Source: Nostoc sp. NMS9
GTDB taxonomy: Bacteria; Cyanobacteriota; Cyanobacteriia; Cyanobacteriales; Nostocaceae
Reading direction: 5' to 3'
Assembly: GCF_017114995.1 (NCBI RefSeq)
Contig: NZ_JABXKL010000061.1
Span: 1-64,000, forward strand
Length of the DNA stretch: 64,000 nt
In this document: in pieces, positions 27,301 to 36,275 of the stretch
Layout: every line of letters starts with the position of its first letter
Numbering within the stretch: the stretch's first letter is position 1
The notes under the pieces: model-generated
What the model saw: the letters and a program-made list of their open reading frames with translations, nothing else
Databases searched by the model: none
What the model was told of the DNA's origin: nothing
Program-made: the position numbers and the translations under genes

Positions 27301-28265
27301 TCGTGCTTTCTCTACATCTTCACCAATTATTAATAAATTACGGGACTCTGCCACCATCAAAAACAGCAGGCGATAAATCAGCCGCAACAGTTGGCGATAA
27401 TAAACTAATTCGTAATTCGTAGTTCGTAATTCGTAATTATTAAAAAACTTTTGGCGGAGGTGTTCGTTTTGTGGATGTTGGAGAAAACCTGTCCCTAGCT
27501 GTATTAGTGCTTTTTCTACCCCATCTCGGAGTCTGTCGCGTACCCGTCCGCCCTGTTGCAGTGCTTCTTGGTGATAATATTCCAGTAAGCACTTATCCGC
27601 ATCATCGATACCTTCAGGCAAGCGAGAACGGTGAAACAACCGATAAAATAGCCCAAACTCGGCAAAGTTCTCACCGTTGAGAATCTGTTCTAAGTCAAAT
27701 TCGATATAAGTTAAACGAGTCATCAAGGAAGAGTCGCGCAGTAACCGCCAGCGAAAACCGTTAGTTGCGATCGCCCACAGATGTTCCGTTTTGTTAAGAT
27801 ACTCCTGCACCAGTGCGTGTGCTGATAACCTGGGTGTGCCACTGGGAGGACGATGATCTACCTTGATTCGACAACCGATAATGTGGATCGGTGGCTTGTT
27901 TTCGCCTAATTCTGCACGATGAGAAATCGCATAAGTTTGTCCCTCCACGACTTCGGCTTTAGCAGTGTAAACAGGGTTATATCCGAGACTGCGTAGTAAG
28001 GGAACTACCCACAGTTCGCGGGTAACGCTGGTAGCGATATCATCTGCATCTAACCTGTCTAATTGCCGTTGAAATGCAGCCCAATAAGCTTTAGCATCAC
28101 CCCAAGCGATCGCAATTTCATCTGCTAGCTTGTCAGTTTTCGTAAAACCAAAATCCTCTGGTGCTTGCCCTTTGATATTACCTGCCAGCAATTCGGCAGT
28201 TTATCTGCTGCTAGCAAATTCCCTTCAATCTGAACGCCTGCTAAAGTAATCCTTGTTACACTCAT
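24328..28265 (-). pseudogene. Eco57I/DrmMI-type DNA adenine methylase, one-base frameshift near the start
   Basis: About 1310 codons. Adenine N6-methylase motifs: DPACGSGHFLLAAARRVG (SAM binding, near residue 485) and NPPWERIK (catalytic, near 750), with a large target-recognition region after it (ITPRYWVPDTEVK, FGVGNSMPLIF). Length and domain order fit type IIG-like Eco57I, PglX or DISARM DrmMI enzymes. The N-terminus MSVTRITLAGVQIEGN starts at ATG 28265 in a different frame; inserting one G in AAACTGCCGAATTG near 28200 would join it to LLAGNIKGQAPEDFGF. So a 1-nt deletion separates start and body; initiation at a downstream TTG could still give a nearly complete protein. It lies between the SNF2-type gene and the DUF1998 helicase, matching drmD-drmMI-drmA order. 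Function: self-DNA marking in the defence system (family knowledge). Confidence 0.75.
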
Positions 28266-28308
28266 CTCTGACGCACCTAATATTAAAAATTGTCTAAAAA
28301 ATTACGAA

Positions 28309-31155
28309 TTACGAATTACGAATTTTCCCAGGCTGGAGAATATAAACCCCTAGAATATCCATTGTTAGCTGGGGTTTAACCTGAATCTGTCCTTCTTGGG
28401 TGATTGCTCTGACTCGTCGATGTGATTGGGAAAGAGAATGCGATCGCTCTCTGGCAAATAGTTCTAAATCAGACTCAATCTCTGTAATTTTGCTGAGTAA
28501 CTCTTCAATTTCCGCCTGTTTGATGCCTAGAGGCGCATCACCCACAGGGTTAGCTTGTTCCAGCAAAGATTTTGCATCCTCCGGTGTCAGCCAGATGGGA
28601 TTAGATGGAGGCCCAGTAAATCCAACTACTGCACACTCCTCCGCCAGCAAACTTTGGTGTTTGGGACTGTTTAACAAATGCCGTAGCCGCAATAAGAGCA
28701 AAGTCGTGCGCTTGGTGACAGTATCCGTCGTAGTAAAACCACACCGTGCTGCGACGGGTCTTGATTATTGGAGAGCGCATCTTCAATAATGTGACGCGCT
28801 AAACCTTCTACCAAAGGGTGATTCCGTCCTACATATTCCACCCCTTCTGGTGCAGGGGTTGTAAAGGTGAGCAAGCGCGGCTTATCCCCCAAGGAAGGCT
28901 GGAGAAAATTAGGAATTGTCGATAGTAGCCAACCCTGTTTTTTCTTACTTAACGAACAAGATAGGCGATTTGCTGCTGACAACACGAACCGTTCCACATC
29001 CTGTTCATTACCTAGAATTTGGTCAGATTCAATCAGTTCTTGCTCTACCTCCACAGGTTTGATTGAACGTTGAGCAAAGCGAGTACGGCTAGTTTTTTCT
29101 CGCTCTACAGCTTTGTCCCAATTTTTATGAACTTGGTCAACAGCAGATTCTTTTTCATTCAATAAATCCAGCAGAGACAATTGCACCGCATCTTGAGCGC
29201 GGTCAAATAAAGATTTAAAAACAGCTTCCGACACTGTGGTGCTGTCCATTGGTACGGGGACAGTAATTCCCAAGGTCTTGTGAATTTGTACAGCCTTGCG
29301 AATTAGCACGTCCAAAACCGCGCCATCTACCGGATTATCTGAACCGTAAAGCAAGAAAGTTTTAACTTGACTTGCAGTTTGACCATAGCGGTCAATACGT
29401 CCTTCCCATTGTTCCAAACGATTCGGATTCCAGGGTAAATCATAGTGAATCACTGCACTGAAGTGAGATTGCAGGTTTACCCCTTCACTTAAACAGTCGG
29501 TAGCTACCAAAACTCTTTGAGGATATGACTTTAACTCTTGCAGGCGAATTTCTCGTTCGTCTTCTGAAAGTTCCCCAGTAATGGCAATGACTCGAATTTG
29601 ACTCCCCTTCTTTTCTAGTTTTTGCTTGAGAGTATCAGCAACATAATTTGCTGTGGCAATATAGCGACACCAGATAATCGGGTTAAAGCCTTCTGAAAGC
29701 AGGGTTTGTATGGAAGCGATACATGATTGTAATTTTTGGTCTTTCTCACCCTGTAACTTTTGGGCTGCTTGCACAAAAGCTCTAAGTTTGCGTTTATCTG
29801 TATCGCCATAGCTTTGCTGTCCCTGTTCTACAACCACAGTCGGAGTTGCATCAACAGCTTGTTCCTGGTCTGTGGAGTCGTAAACGTAAGAACTCATTAA
29901 GTCTTTGTCTAAATCAGCAAGCAAACTATCGTCACCGGATTTACTCACCTGACGGTTTAACGTTGTTATTGCGGCGGCGGGAGAAGACATCACACAACGA
30001 ATCAACGCCAAGGCAGACCAATAACGTCCCCGACGCTGGGCATAGCTCATGTCTTGTGTCGTAGTTTTTACTAGCCCACGAGCAAAGCTGTAGACATCAT
30101 CAAATAATTGCTTATATTCCTTCGATAACTTGTAAGGCTTTTCTTCTGAATCTCTTTCAGGAAAAGGCGTTTCATTCCCCAACCACTGTTTAACATCTGC
30201 CCGCCGACGCTGAATAAAATGACTCGCCAGTTTGTCTCGCTGTTTCTCTGTTAGGCGGTCTAGGGTTAATTGCTCAAACTCCGGTTGGAGCAATCCTAGC
30301 AGTGATAAAAAAGACTCTTCAATGCCACTGTGAGGAGTAGCCGAAAGTAATAATAAATGGCGATTATTTTTCTCGGCAATCTGCTGAATTAATTGGTGAC
30401 GTTGCTGCTGAAATGTACTCTTGCTGCTGGGACGGGTACAAGTATGCGCCTCATCCACAATTACAAAATCAGGACAGTGTGTAATAAAACTTGCACGACG
30501 GCGTTCTGCCTTGGCATAGTCCAAGCTAACAATCAGGTGTCGATAGTAACTAAATATATGAGAACCATTCGGGATTGCTCTCTCCAATTTAGAAGCTGTT
30601 CCAGAACGGACTACCACAGCATCAATATGAAACTTTTCGCGTAATTCCTGCTGCCACTGGTCGCATAAATGAGGAGGGCAAAGGACAGCTATCCGCTTTA
30701 CTTCACCTCTATCTAAAAGTTCACGAGCAATTAATCCACCTTCAATGGTTTTCCCAATTCCCACGTCGTCTGCAATGAGTAGACGCACTGTCTGTCTCTA
30801 ATCGCAACGCCATCAATAAAGGCACTAACTGATAAGGACGAGGACGCAATGATAAACGTCCTAAACACCGAAATGGCCCTGCTCCACTTCGCAGCAAATG
30901 ACGTGCTGCATCCATCACTAGGATTGCTGCTGTATGGTCTTTAATACTGATAGCGTTTGGTAAGGGAAAGGTTGCTGGTTGCAGAGTTTCTATCCCTAAC
31001 TCTTGAAGCTTCTGATAAATTCCTGCGATTTCCTCTTCGTTCCCTGAGAGAGGACGCAAGCGAATTATATCTTCAGTTTCGGTAGGTAATACAACCCAAT
31101 GCCGATTGCGACAATTGACTATAGAGCCTGGTGTGGGGTTTAACGTTTCCGTCAT
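28309..31155 (-). pseudogene. SNF2-type helicase (DrmD-like), two frameshifts
   Basis: Three frames in succession make one SNF2 helicase of about 950 residues. Frame 1 (ATG at 31155) runs to RPRPYQLVPLLMALRLET. A tandem duplication of four bases (GACAGACA, about 30783-30790) throws it out before LLIADDVGIGKTIEGGLIARE (Walker A). Frame 2 continues with VIVDEAHTC (DEAH), LLLSATPHSG, VATDCLSEGVNLQSH and the arginine-finger motif NRLEQWEGRIDRYGQ. A second shift near 28750 precedes the C-terminal AARCGFTTTDTVTKRTTLLLLRL segment, which ends at 28309. It belongs with the methylase and the DUF1998 helicase; class 1 DISARM has the same partners. It diverges from cas12k across about 120 bp. Confidence 0.75.
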
Positions 31156-31303
31156 CGTTTCTCTGTATTTAAGAGTAGGCAGCAAAGGATAGGCAGTAAG
31201 GATTGATTTCTTACTACCTGCCCTCTCTAAAGTGCCAATAGATATTATTTGTAATGTTTAATCGGTAACTAAGTTACTTCGTAAAATTACAATTCAATGT
31301 CGC

Positions 31304-33178
31304 TTGGTTGCGGAAGAAGACACTCTCCGTCAACTGTGGGAACTTATGGCTGAAAAAAATACACCACTTATCAATGAATTGTTGCTACAGGTAGGAAAGC
31401 ACCCAGAATTTGAAACCTGGCTAGAAGAAGGCAAAATACCTACTGAATTACTTAAAACACTTGTTAACTTCCTCGAAACTCAAGAGCGTTTTGCTGGTCA
31501 ACCTGGACGCTTTTACACCTCAGCGATCGCTTTAGTGGATTATGTATATAAATCCTGGTTTGCGTTACAAAAACGCAGAAAGTACCAAATAGAAGGGAAA
31601 GAGCGTTGGCTGAAAATGCTCAAAAGCGATCTAGAACTCGAACAAGAAAGTCAATGTAGCTTAAACGTAATTCGTACTAAAGCCACCGAAATTCTTACCA
31701 AATTTACCCCCCAGTCCGAGCAGAATAGCAACCAGAAAAAGGGCAAAAAGACTAAAAAATCTACAAAGTCCAAAAAATCTTCACTTTTCCAAATTCTCTT
31801 AAACACTTACGGAGAAACAGAAGACCCTCTTACTCGTTGCGCTCTCGCATGTCTGCTCAAAAATAAGTGTAAAATCAGTGAAGTCAACGAAGATCCAGAA
31901 GAATTTACTAGAAATAGACGCAAAAAGGAAATAGAAATTGAGCGATAAAAAGACCAACTTCAAAGTCGCATACCTAAAGGTAGAGATTTGACAGGAGAAG
32001 AGTGGTTAGAAACTTTAGAAATTGCTACAGCTAATGTAACTCAAAATGAAAAAGAGGCAAAAGCTTGGCAAGCAGCACTTTTAAGAAAAACTGCTGATGT
32101 CCCCTTTCCCGTGGCTTACGAATCTAACGAAGATATGACATGGTTAAAAAATGACAAAGGTCGTCTCTTTGTTCGGTTCGATGGCTTGGGAAAACTGACC
32201 TTTGAGATTTACTGTGATCAGCGTCATTTGCATTACTTTCAACGCTTTTTAGAGGATCAAGAAATTAAACGCAATAGTAAAAACCAACATTCAAGTAGTT
32301 TGTTCACTCTGCGTTCAGGGAGGCTTGCTTGGTTCCCAGATGAAGGAAAAGGTAAAGTCTGGAAAGTAAATCAGCTGCATCTTTACTGCTCTTTAGATAC
32401 TCGGATGTGGACTACTGAAGGAACTCAACAGGTGGTTGAGGAGAAATTTACAAAAATTACCAAAACTTTAACGAAGGTAAAACAGAAAGATGACCTCAAA
32501 GATAAACAGCAAGCTTTTATCACTCGTCAGCAATCAACGCTAGATCGAATTAATAACCCTTTCCCTCGCCCCAGCAAGCCTAATTATCAAGGTCAACCCT
32601 CAATCCTAGTTGGCGTTAGTTTTGGTCTAAAAAAGCCAGTCACAGTAGCGGTGGTAGATGTTGTTAAAAATGAAGTTCTAGCTTATCGCAGCGTCAAACA
32701 ACTACTTGGTGAAAACTACAATCTTCTCAATCGTCAGCGACAACAACAGCAACGCCTATCTCACGAACGACACAAAGCTCAGAAACAGAATGCGCCAAAC
32801 TCCTTTGGTGAATCAGAGTTAGGGCAATATATAGATAGATTATTAGCAGATGCAATTATTGCGATCGCCAAAACCTATCAAGCAGACAGCATAGTTATCC
32901 CAAAACTCCGCGATATGCGTGAGCAAATCAGTAGCGAAATTCAATCCAGAGCAGAGAAGAAATGTCCTGGTTACAAGGAAGCTCAACAAAAATATGCCAA
33001 AGAATATCGTATAAGCATTCATCGCTGGAGTTACGGTCGATTAATTGAGAGTATTAAATCCCAAGCTGCAAAAGTTGGAATTTCTACTGAAATTGCTACA
33101 CAGCCAATCAAAGGTAGTCCACAAGAAAAAGCGGGAAATTTAGCCGTCTTTGCTTACCAAGAACGTCAAGCCGCTTAA
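31304..33178 (+). pseudogene. cas12k: Cas12k of a type V-K CRISPR-associated transposon, nonsense mutation
   Basis: About 630 codons that follow Cas12k throughout; from memory it is very close to the Anabaena cylindrica (AcCAST) protein. Seen: LWELMAEKNTPLINELL, KSWFALQKRRKYQIEGKERW, the lysine-rich linker KKGKKTKKSTKSKK, IPKGRDLTGEEWLETLE, SSLFTLRSGRLAW, QQSTLDRINNPFPRPSKP, VGVSFGLKKPVTVAVVD and RQRQQQQRLSHERHKAQK. The RuvC-like acidic residues are absent, as normal for Cas12k, which guides TnsC/TnsB without cutting. A TAA at 31946-31948 lies in frame between EIEIER and KDQLQSR, where relatives have leucine. The family start (methionine before KITIQCRL) is also missing: the equivalent codons near 31275 are not a start, so only a TTG at 31304 is left. 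The copy is presumably inactive. Confidence 0.93.
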
Positions 33179-33214
33179 ATTTAATTCACTAATCCGAACC
33201 TAGAAAATATAATA

Positions 33215-33474
33215 TGTTTATAACAGCGCCGCAGTTCATGCTCTTTTGAGCCAATGTACTGTGAAAAATCTGGGTTAGTTTGGCGGTTGTCAGACCGTCA
33301 TGCTTTCTGACCCTGGTAGCTGCCCGCTTCTGATGCTGCTGTCGCAAGACAGGATAGGTGCGCTCCCAGCAATAAGGAGTAAGGCTTTTAGCCATAGTCG
33401 TTATTCATAACGGTGTGGATTACCACAGTGGTGGCTACTGAATCACCCCCTTCGTCGGGGGAACCCTCCAAATA
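33215..33474 (+). ncRNA. Type V-K CAST tracrRNA
   Basis: Located between cas12k and the CRISPR array, as in other V-K elements. Landmarks shared with the ShCAST tracrRNA: AGCGCCGCAGTTCATGCT, CTGGGTTAGTTTGGC, GTCATGCTTTCTGACCCTGG, TAGCTGCC, TGATGCTGCTGTC, ACAGGATAGGTGCGCTCCCA, GCAATAAGGAGTAAGG, GTGGCTACTGAATCACCCCC and the final GGGGGAACCCTCC. AACCCTCC is the anti-repeat that pairs with crRNA. A T-run (33475-33481) follows and may end transcription. Exact 5' end not determinable by eye. Confidence 0.92.
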
Positions 33475-33669
33475 TTTTTTTGGCGTGTCAAAGTGGGGGC
33501 AAAATCCCTGGAGTCCCGCCAAAACTTTAAAACCCTTATCCAGTCTTGACTTAAGAAACTAGTGTGTCAATGCATTTAGTTTTTTAATTTGCAATTCGAG
33601 ACATTTTAAGCACACCTGCCAAATTATGTGTATGGAAAGCTTTTATAGCAAGGGTTCTAGACGGGTAGA

Positions 33670-33921
33670 GTTTCAACAACCATCCCGGCTAGGGGTGGGT
33701 TGAAAGAATGCTGGCGCGAAACGCTTACTTGGGCAGGAAGTGTTTCAACAACCATCCCGGCTAGGGGTGGGTTGAAAGAAGCAGGCACTAATCCAGTCTC
33801 CCCACTGGATACAAGTTTCAACAACCATCCCGGCTGGGGTGGGTTGAAAGGAGAAGATTCAACTCCATACATCAAACTCCCAGAGTTTCAACAACCATCC
33901 CGGCTAGGAGTAGATCAAAAA
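33670..33921 (+). CRISPR. Type V-K CRISPR array, 4 repeats and 3 spacers
   Basis: Repeats of 37 bp begin GTTTCAACAACCATCCCGG and end GGGTGGGTTGAAAG: 33670-33706, 33742-33778, 33815-33850 (one base shorter) and 33885-33921, the last with a degenerate 3' half as usual for a terminal repeat. Spacers are 35, 36 and 34 bp (33707-33741, 33779-33814, 33851-33884). The array follows the tracrRNA and precedes the homing unit and transposon end. I see no match for the spacers inside the window. Confidence 0.95.
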
Positions 33922-33993
33922 AATAAGCAATAGAAAATATGTATTCCTACTAACCACATTTGAAAATGGTTAAAGAGTACAACTAAGTTATTA

Positions 33994-34020
33994 GGAGGGT
34001 TGAAAGGAGTGCTGCGATCG
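33994..34020 (+). ncRNA. Delocalised homing crRNA unit targeting tRNA-Ala
   Basis: A solitary repeat 3' end, GGAGGGTTGAAAG (33994-34006), is followed by GAGTGCTGCGATCG (34007-34020). That 14-mer is identical to nucleotides 22-35 of the tRNA-Ala gene at 34207-34279 (read on the minus strand). In the tRNA gene it is preceded by GTA, fitting the GTN PAM of Cas12k. This is the architecture described for V-K CAST homing to tRNA genes through a crRNA outside the array. GGAGGGTT is the exact complement of the tracrRNA anti-repeat AACCCTCC; the array repeats carry GGTGGGTT, with one mismatch. Confidence 0.9.
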
Positions 34021-34080
34021 AACAAATGTCAGGGAAAAATAATTTCCTTGTGGTAAGTTTTACAGCTAATGACGGAATAA

Positions 34081-34204
34081 GACGACATTAATTTGCGAAA
34101 ACCTAATATACTAAAATTAGTGACACAAACGTTACGAAATCGACCTTAATTTGCAAAAAGCGACATCAATTTGCGAATTGCGACATATAATTTGCGAATG
34201 TACA
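34081..34204. mobile_element. Right end of the type V-K CAST with TnsB-type binding repeats
   Basis: Four related repeats, CGACATTAATTTGCGAA (34083), CGACCTTAATTTGCAAA (34141), CGACATCAATTTGCGAA (34161) and CGACATATAATTTGCGAA (34181), lead to the terminal TGTACA (34199-34204), the tip typical of these Tn7-like elements. Beyond it only AA and then the tRNA-Ala 3' end follow. The distance from the PAM in the tRNA gene to this tip is 54 bp, in the range reported for AcCAST-type insertion. The matching left end and tnsB/tnsC/tniQ are not in the window. Confidence 0.88.
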
Positions 34205-34206
34205 AA

Positions 34207-34279
34207 TGGAGAATAACGGATTCGAACCGATGGCCTCTGCGGTGCGATCGCAGCACTCTACCAACTGAGCTAATTCCCC
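34207..34279 (-). tRNA. tRNA-Ala (anticodon CGC)
   Basis: A 73-nt cloverleaf: acceptor GGGGAAT with ATTCTCC plus discriminator A, D arm GCTCAGTTGGTAGAGT, anticodon arm CTGCG-ATCGCAC-CGCAG giving anticodon CGC, and T arm with TTCGAAT. The G3-U70 wobble, the identity mark of alanine tRNAs, is present. One T-stem pair (T-T) is mismatched. CCA is not encoded. It serves as attachment target of the CAST, whose end lies 3 bp beyond its 3' end. Confidence 0.93.
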
Positions 34280-34344
34280 TTAATCGGTGCTAAGTCAAGA
34301 GTAATATCACTCATTAACTCAATACATTATCACCATAAACTATT

Positions 34345-35073
34345 CTAACATTCAGTTACCGATGGTTGAGGCTGTTTTTGGGAATAAACTTTTTGCACCC
34401 GTTCGAGTTCCAAATCACTAAGATAATCAACAGTCCAGTTACAGCAGCGTTGAAGCATGTGGAATGGGTAAGTATTTGCGACACCAACAACTTGCATTTG
34501 CGATCGCTTTGCCGCTTCGATACCTGCTGGAGTATCTTCAATTGCCAGACACTCTTGTGGTTGAAGATTCAAGTCGGGATATTTTTTATTTAGGCGTTTT
34601 ACTGCCAGTAAATAACCATCGGGTTCTGGTTTACTGGTGGTGATGTCATCACCCGCGACGATAATTTTAAAATGTTCGGCTAGTTTAGCGCGATTCAGTA
34701 CCAATTCTATTTCTTTGCGAATCGCGCCACTAACTAATCCTAGTTTCAGATTCCGCGATCGCACCTGAAATATTAAGTCTTCTACACCTGGATATAAAGG
34801 CAGTTTCTTTATTTTTTCTAGTTCCACCGTATAAGCTTGGGCTTTGCGGTACAGCAACTGAGTTAAATAGCTTTCATTGCCTACTCTACCACGATTAGCG
34901 AGTAGTTGCCCAAAACAAGCGCGATCGCTGCGTCCTAAAGAAGCTTGACGCTCACTCACCTTTTGGGGTTGGAGATTTTCTTCAATGAGAATCTCATCGA
35001 TCAGTTGCAGGTGGATTGGCTCATCGTTAATGATGACACCATTAAAATCAAAGAGAACTGCCTTTAAACTCAT
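34345..35073 (-). CDS. HAD-family phosphatase (beta-phosphoglucomutase-like)
   Basis: 242 residues. Motif I is VLFDFNGVI at residues 6-14: the nucleophile Asp is kept, but the second Asp of the usual DxD is Asn. Motif II is LGLVSGA near 112, motif III the lysine in TSKPEPDGYLLA near 147, and motif IV ECLAIEDTPAGIEAA near 174. The helical cap at about 20-90 is the beta-PGM type (C1). Such enzymes hydrolyse or transfer phosphate on small sugar or nucleotide phosphates; substrate unknown. It overlaps the 3' end of the following methyltransferase gene by 4 bp (ATGA-type coupling), so the two form an operon on the host side of the CAST. Confidence 0.82.
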   Translation of the reverse strand: MSLKAVLFDFNGVIINDEPIHLQLIDEILIEENLQPQKVSERQASLGRSDRACFGQLLANRGRVGNESYLTQLLYRKAQAYTVELEKIKKLPLYPGVEDLIFQVRSRNLKLGLVSGAIRKEIELVLNRAKLAEHFKIIVAGDDITTSKPEPDGYLLAVKRLNKKYPDLNLQPQECLAIEDTPAGIEAAKRSQMQVVGVANTYPFHMLQRCCNWTVDYLSDLELERVQKVYSQKQPQPSVTEC

Positions 35074-35957
35074 GCCATTATGCCAAACGCTGGAGAACCA
35101 AGTCCCTCCAAATCATTATTATCTACTGATGTGGGAGTGTACTGACGGACATTTTCGATTGCTATTGGTTTAAAGCCACTAGTTACCTGATTTATCCACC
35201 ATACATCCTGCGATCGCACTGCTTCAAATCCGGCTGCACCCATATTCGCTTCTATACTACCAGCAGCATACTCACGAATATATGGCTCCTCAAAAACATC
35301 ATTGAGCCATTCTAACTGACGCAGAGTCTTCTGATTCCCATCTAAAATTAACACTTGACCTCCAGTTACCAGCAACCGGAAGCTTTCTCGCAGAATAGCT
35401 AGAGACACCGCATCTGGTGTTTCGTGGAATAGCAAAGAGGCTGTTACTAAGTCAAATGTTGCATCCCTCAAACCAGTTTTTTCAGCATTTCCGTGTCGCC
35501 AGACTATCTCCAAGCCAGCATTTCTAGCTTTATCTTCCGCCCTTACCAGCATATAGGGTGATAAGTCCAAACCAATAACTTCCGCTTCGGGAAAAGCCTG
35601 TTTTAACATTAAACTAGTGGAACCAGTGCCGCAGCCTAAATCGAGTATGCGTCGTGGTTTCACCTGAACGGCATCAACTAAAGCTTGACGGACAATACTT
35701 TCATTAGGCGGTAGAACGTATTGAGTAATCGGATCGTAAGTAACTGCTGCATCGGAATTGAGATATCCGCCAGCAATACCGTGAAAGTTTTGATTACTGT
35801 AGTACGACGGAATTATGACATCATCTCGTCGATAGCGATCGCTCTCTTTCTCCCAATCAATACTATCAGCGTAACGCCGTAACCCGTCTTCATCAATCAA
35901 AAGACGTACTACAGGGGATAAAAAACGTTCCCAGATTGTATCTTGACGCACTGCCAT
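35070..35957 (-). CDS. Class I SAM-dependent methyltransferase
   Basis: 295 residues. SAM motif I is ILDLGCGTGSTSLML near residue 105, followed by AEVIGLDLSPYMLVRAEDKA (acidic motif II) and ATFDLVTASLLFHETPD. The first 90 residues are an extra domain including NFHGIAGGYLNSDAAVTYD, the type of lead-in seen in cyanobacterial UbiE/COQ5-like methyltransferases of unknown substrate. It starts at ATG 35957 and its stop overlaps the HAD phosphatase start. No clue to the acceptor. Confidence 0.8.
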   Translation of the reverse strand: MAVRQDTIWERFLSPVVRLLIDEDGLRRYADSIDWEKESDRYRRDDVIIPSYYSNQNFHGIAGGYLNSDAAVTYDPITQYVLPPNESIVRQALVDAVQVKPRRILDLGCGTGSTSLMLKQAFPEAEVIGLDLSPYMLVRAEDKARNAGLEIVWRHGNAEKTGLRDATFDLVTASLLFHETPDAVSLAILRESFRLLVTGGQVLILDGNQKTLRQLEWLNDVFEEPYIREYAAGSIEANMGAAGFEAVRSQDVWWINQVTSGFKPIAIENVRQYTPTSVDNNDLEGLGSPAFGIMA

Positions 35958-36275
35958 ATTGTGTCAGAACTTTAAAGAGCTACTTAAACAAAGTGATTTT
36001 CTTTACAAATTTTAATACATCTGGGAAGCATCTGCTTTCTCCCTGTGGTGATATGTTGACGATTGTAATTTACTGTATTATGATTGTAGCATAAAAATGT
36101 AACTCCTAAAAGTAGTTCTTCAGCTTCACGAAAATTCAGAGAGCCAAATGAAAGACAATACAACATTTATATTGCTACAACTAACTAAGTAATGGGTTAT
36201 AAGTCATACCGATAAGTATCACTACCCTATACTCAATCAAAAATCTAAAATTTAAAATCCAAAATAGAAAAAATT

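Noticed and set aside
19038-31155. BREX or Druantia system
   Set aside because: No PglZ, BrxC or BrxL, and no DruA-D/DruH neighbours; helicase-methylase-SNF2 set fits DISARM class 1 better, though a DruE-like origin of the DUF1998 helicase is not excluded.
33189-33395. Minus-strand 68-codon frame
   Set aside because: It lies entirely within the tracrRNA, on the opposite strand, with no ribosome-binding site.
33657-33875. Frames reading across the CRISPR repeats (FNPPLAGMVVETL-type repeat peptides)
   Set aside because: Repetitive translation of the direct repeats; no coding support.
35984-36166. 60-codon minus-strand frame upstream of the methyltransferase
   Set aside because: No ribosome-binding site, unlikely composition and no family; probably intergenic.
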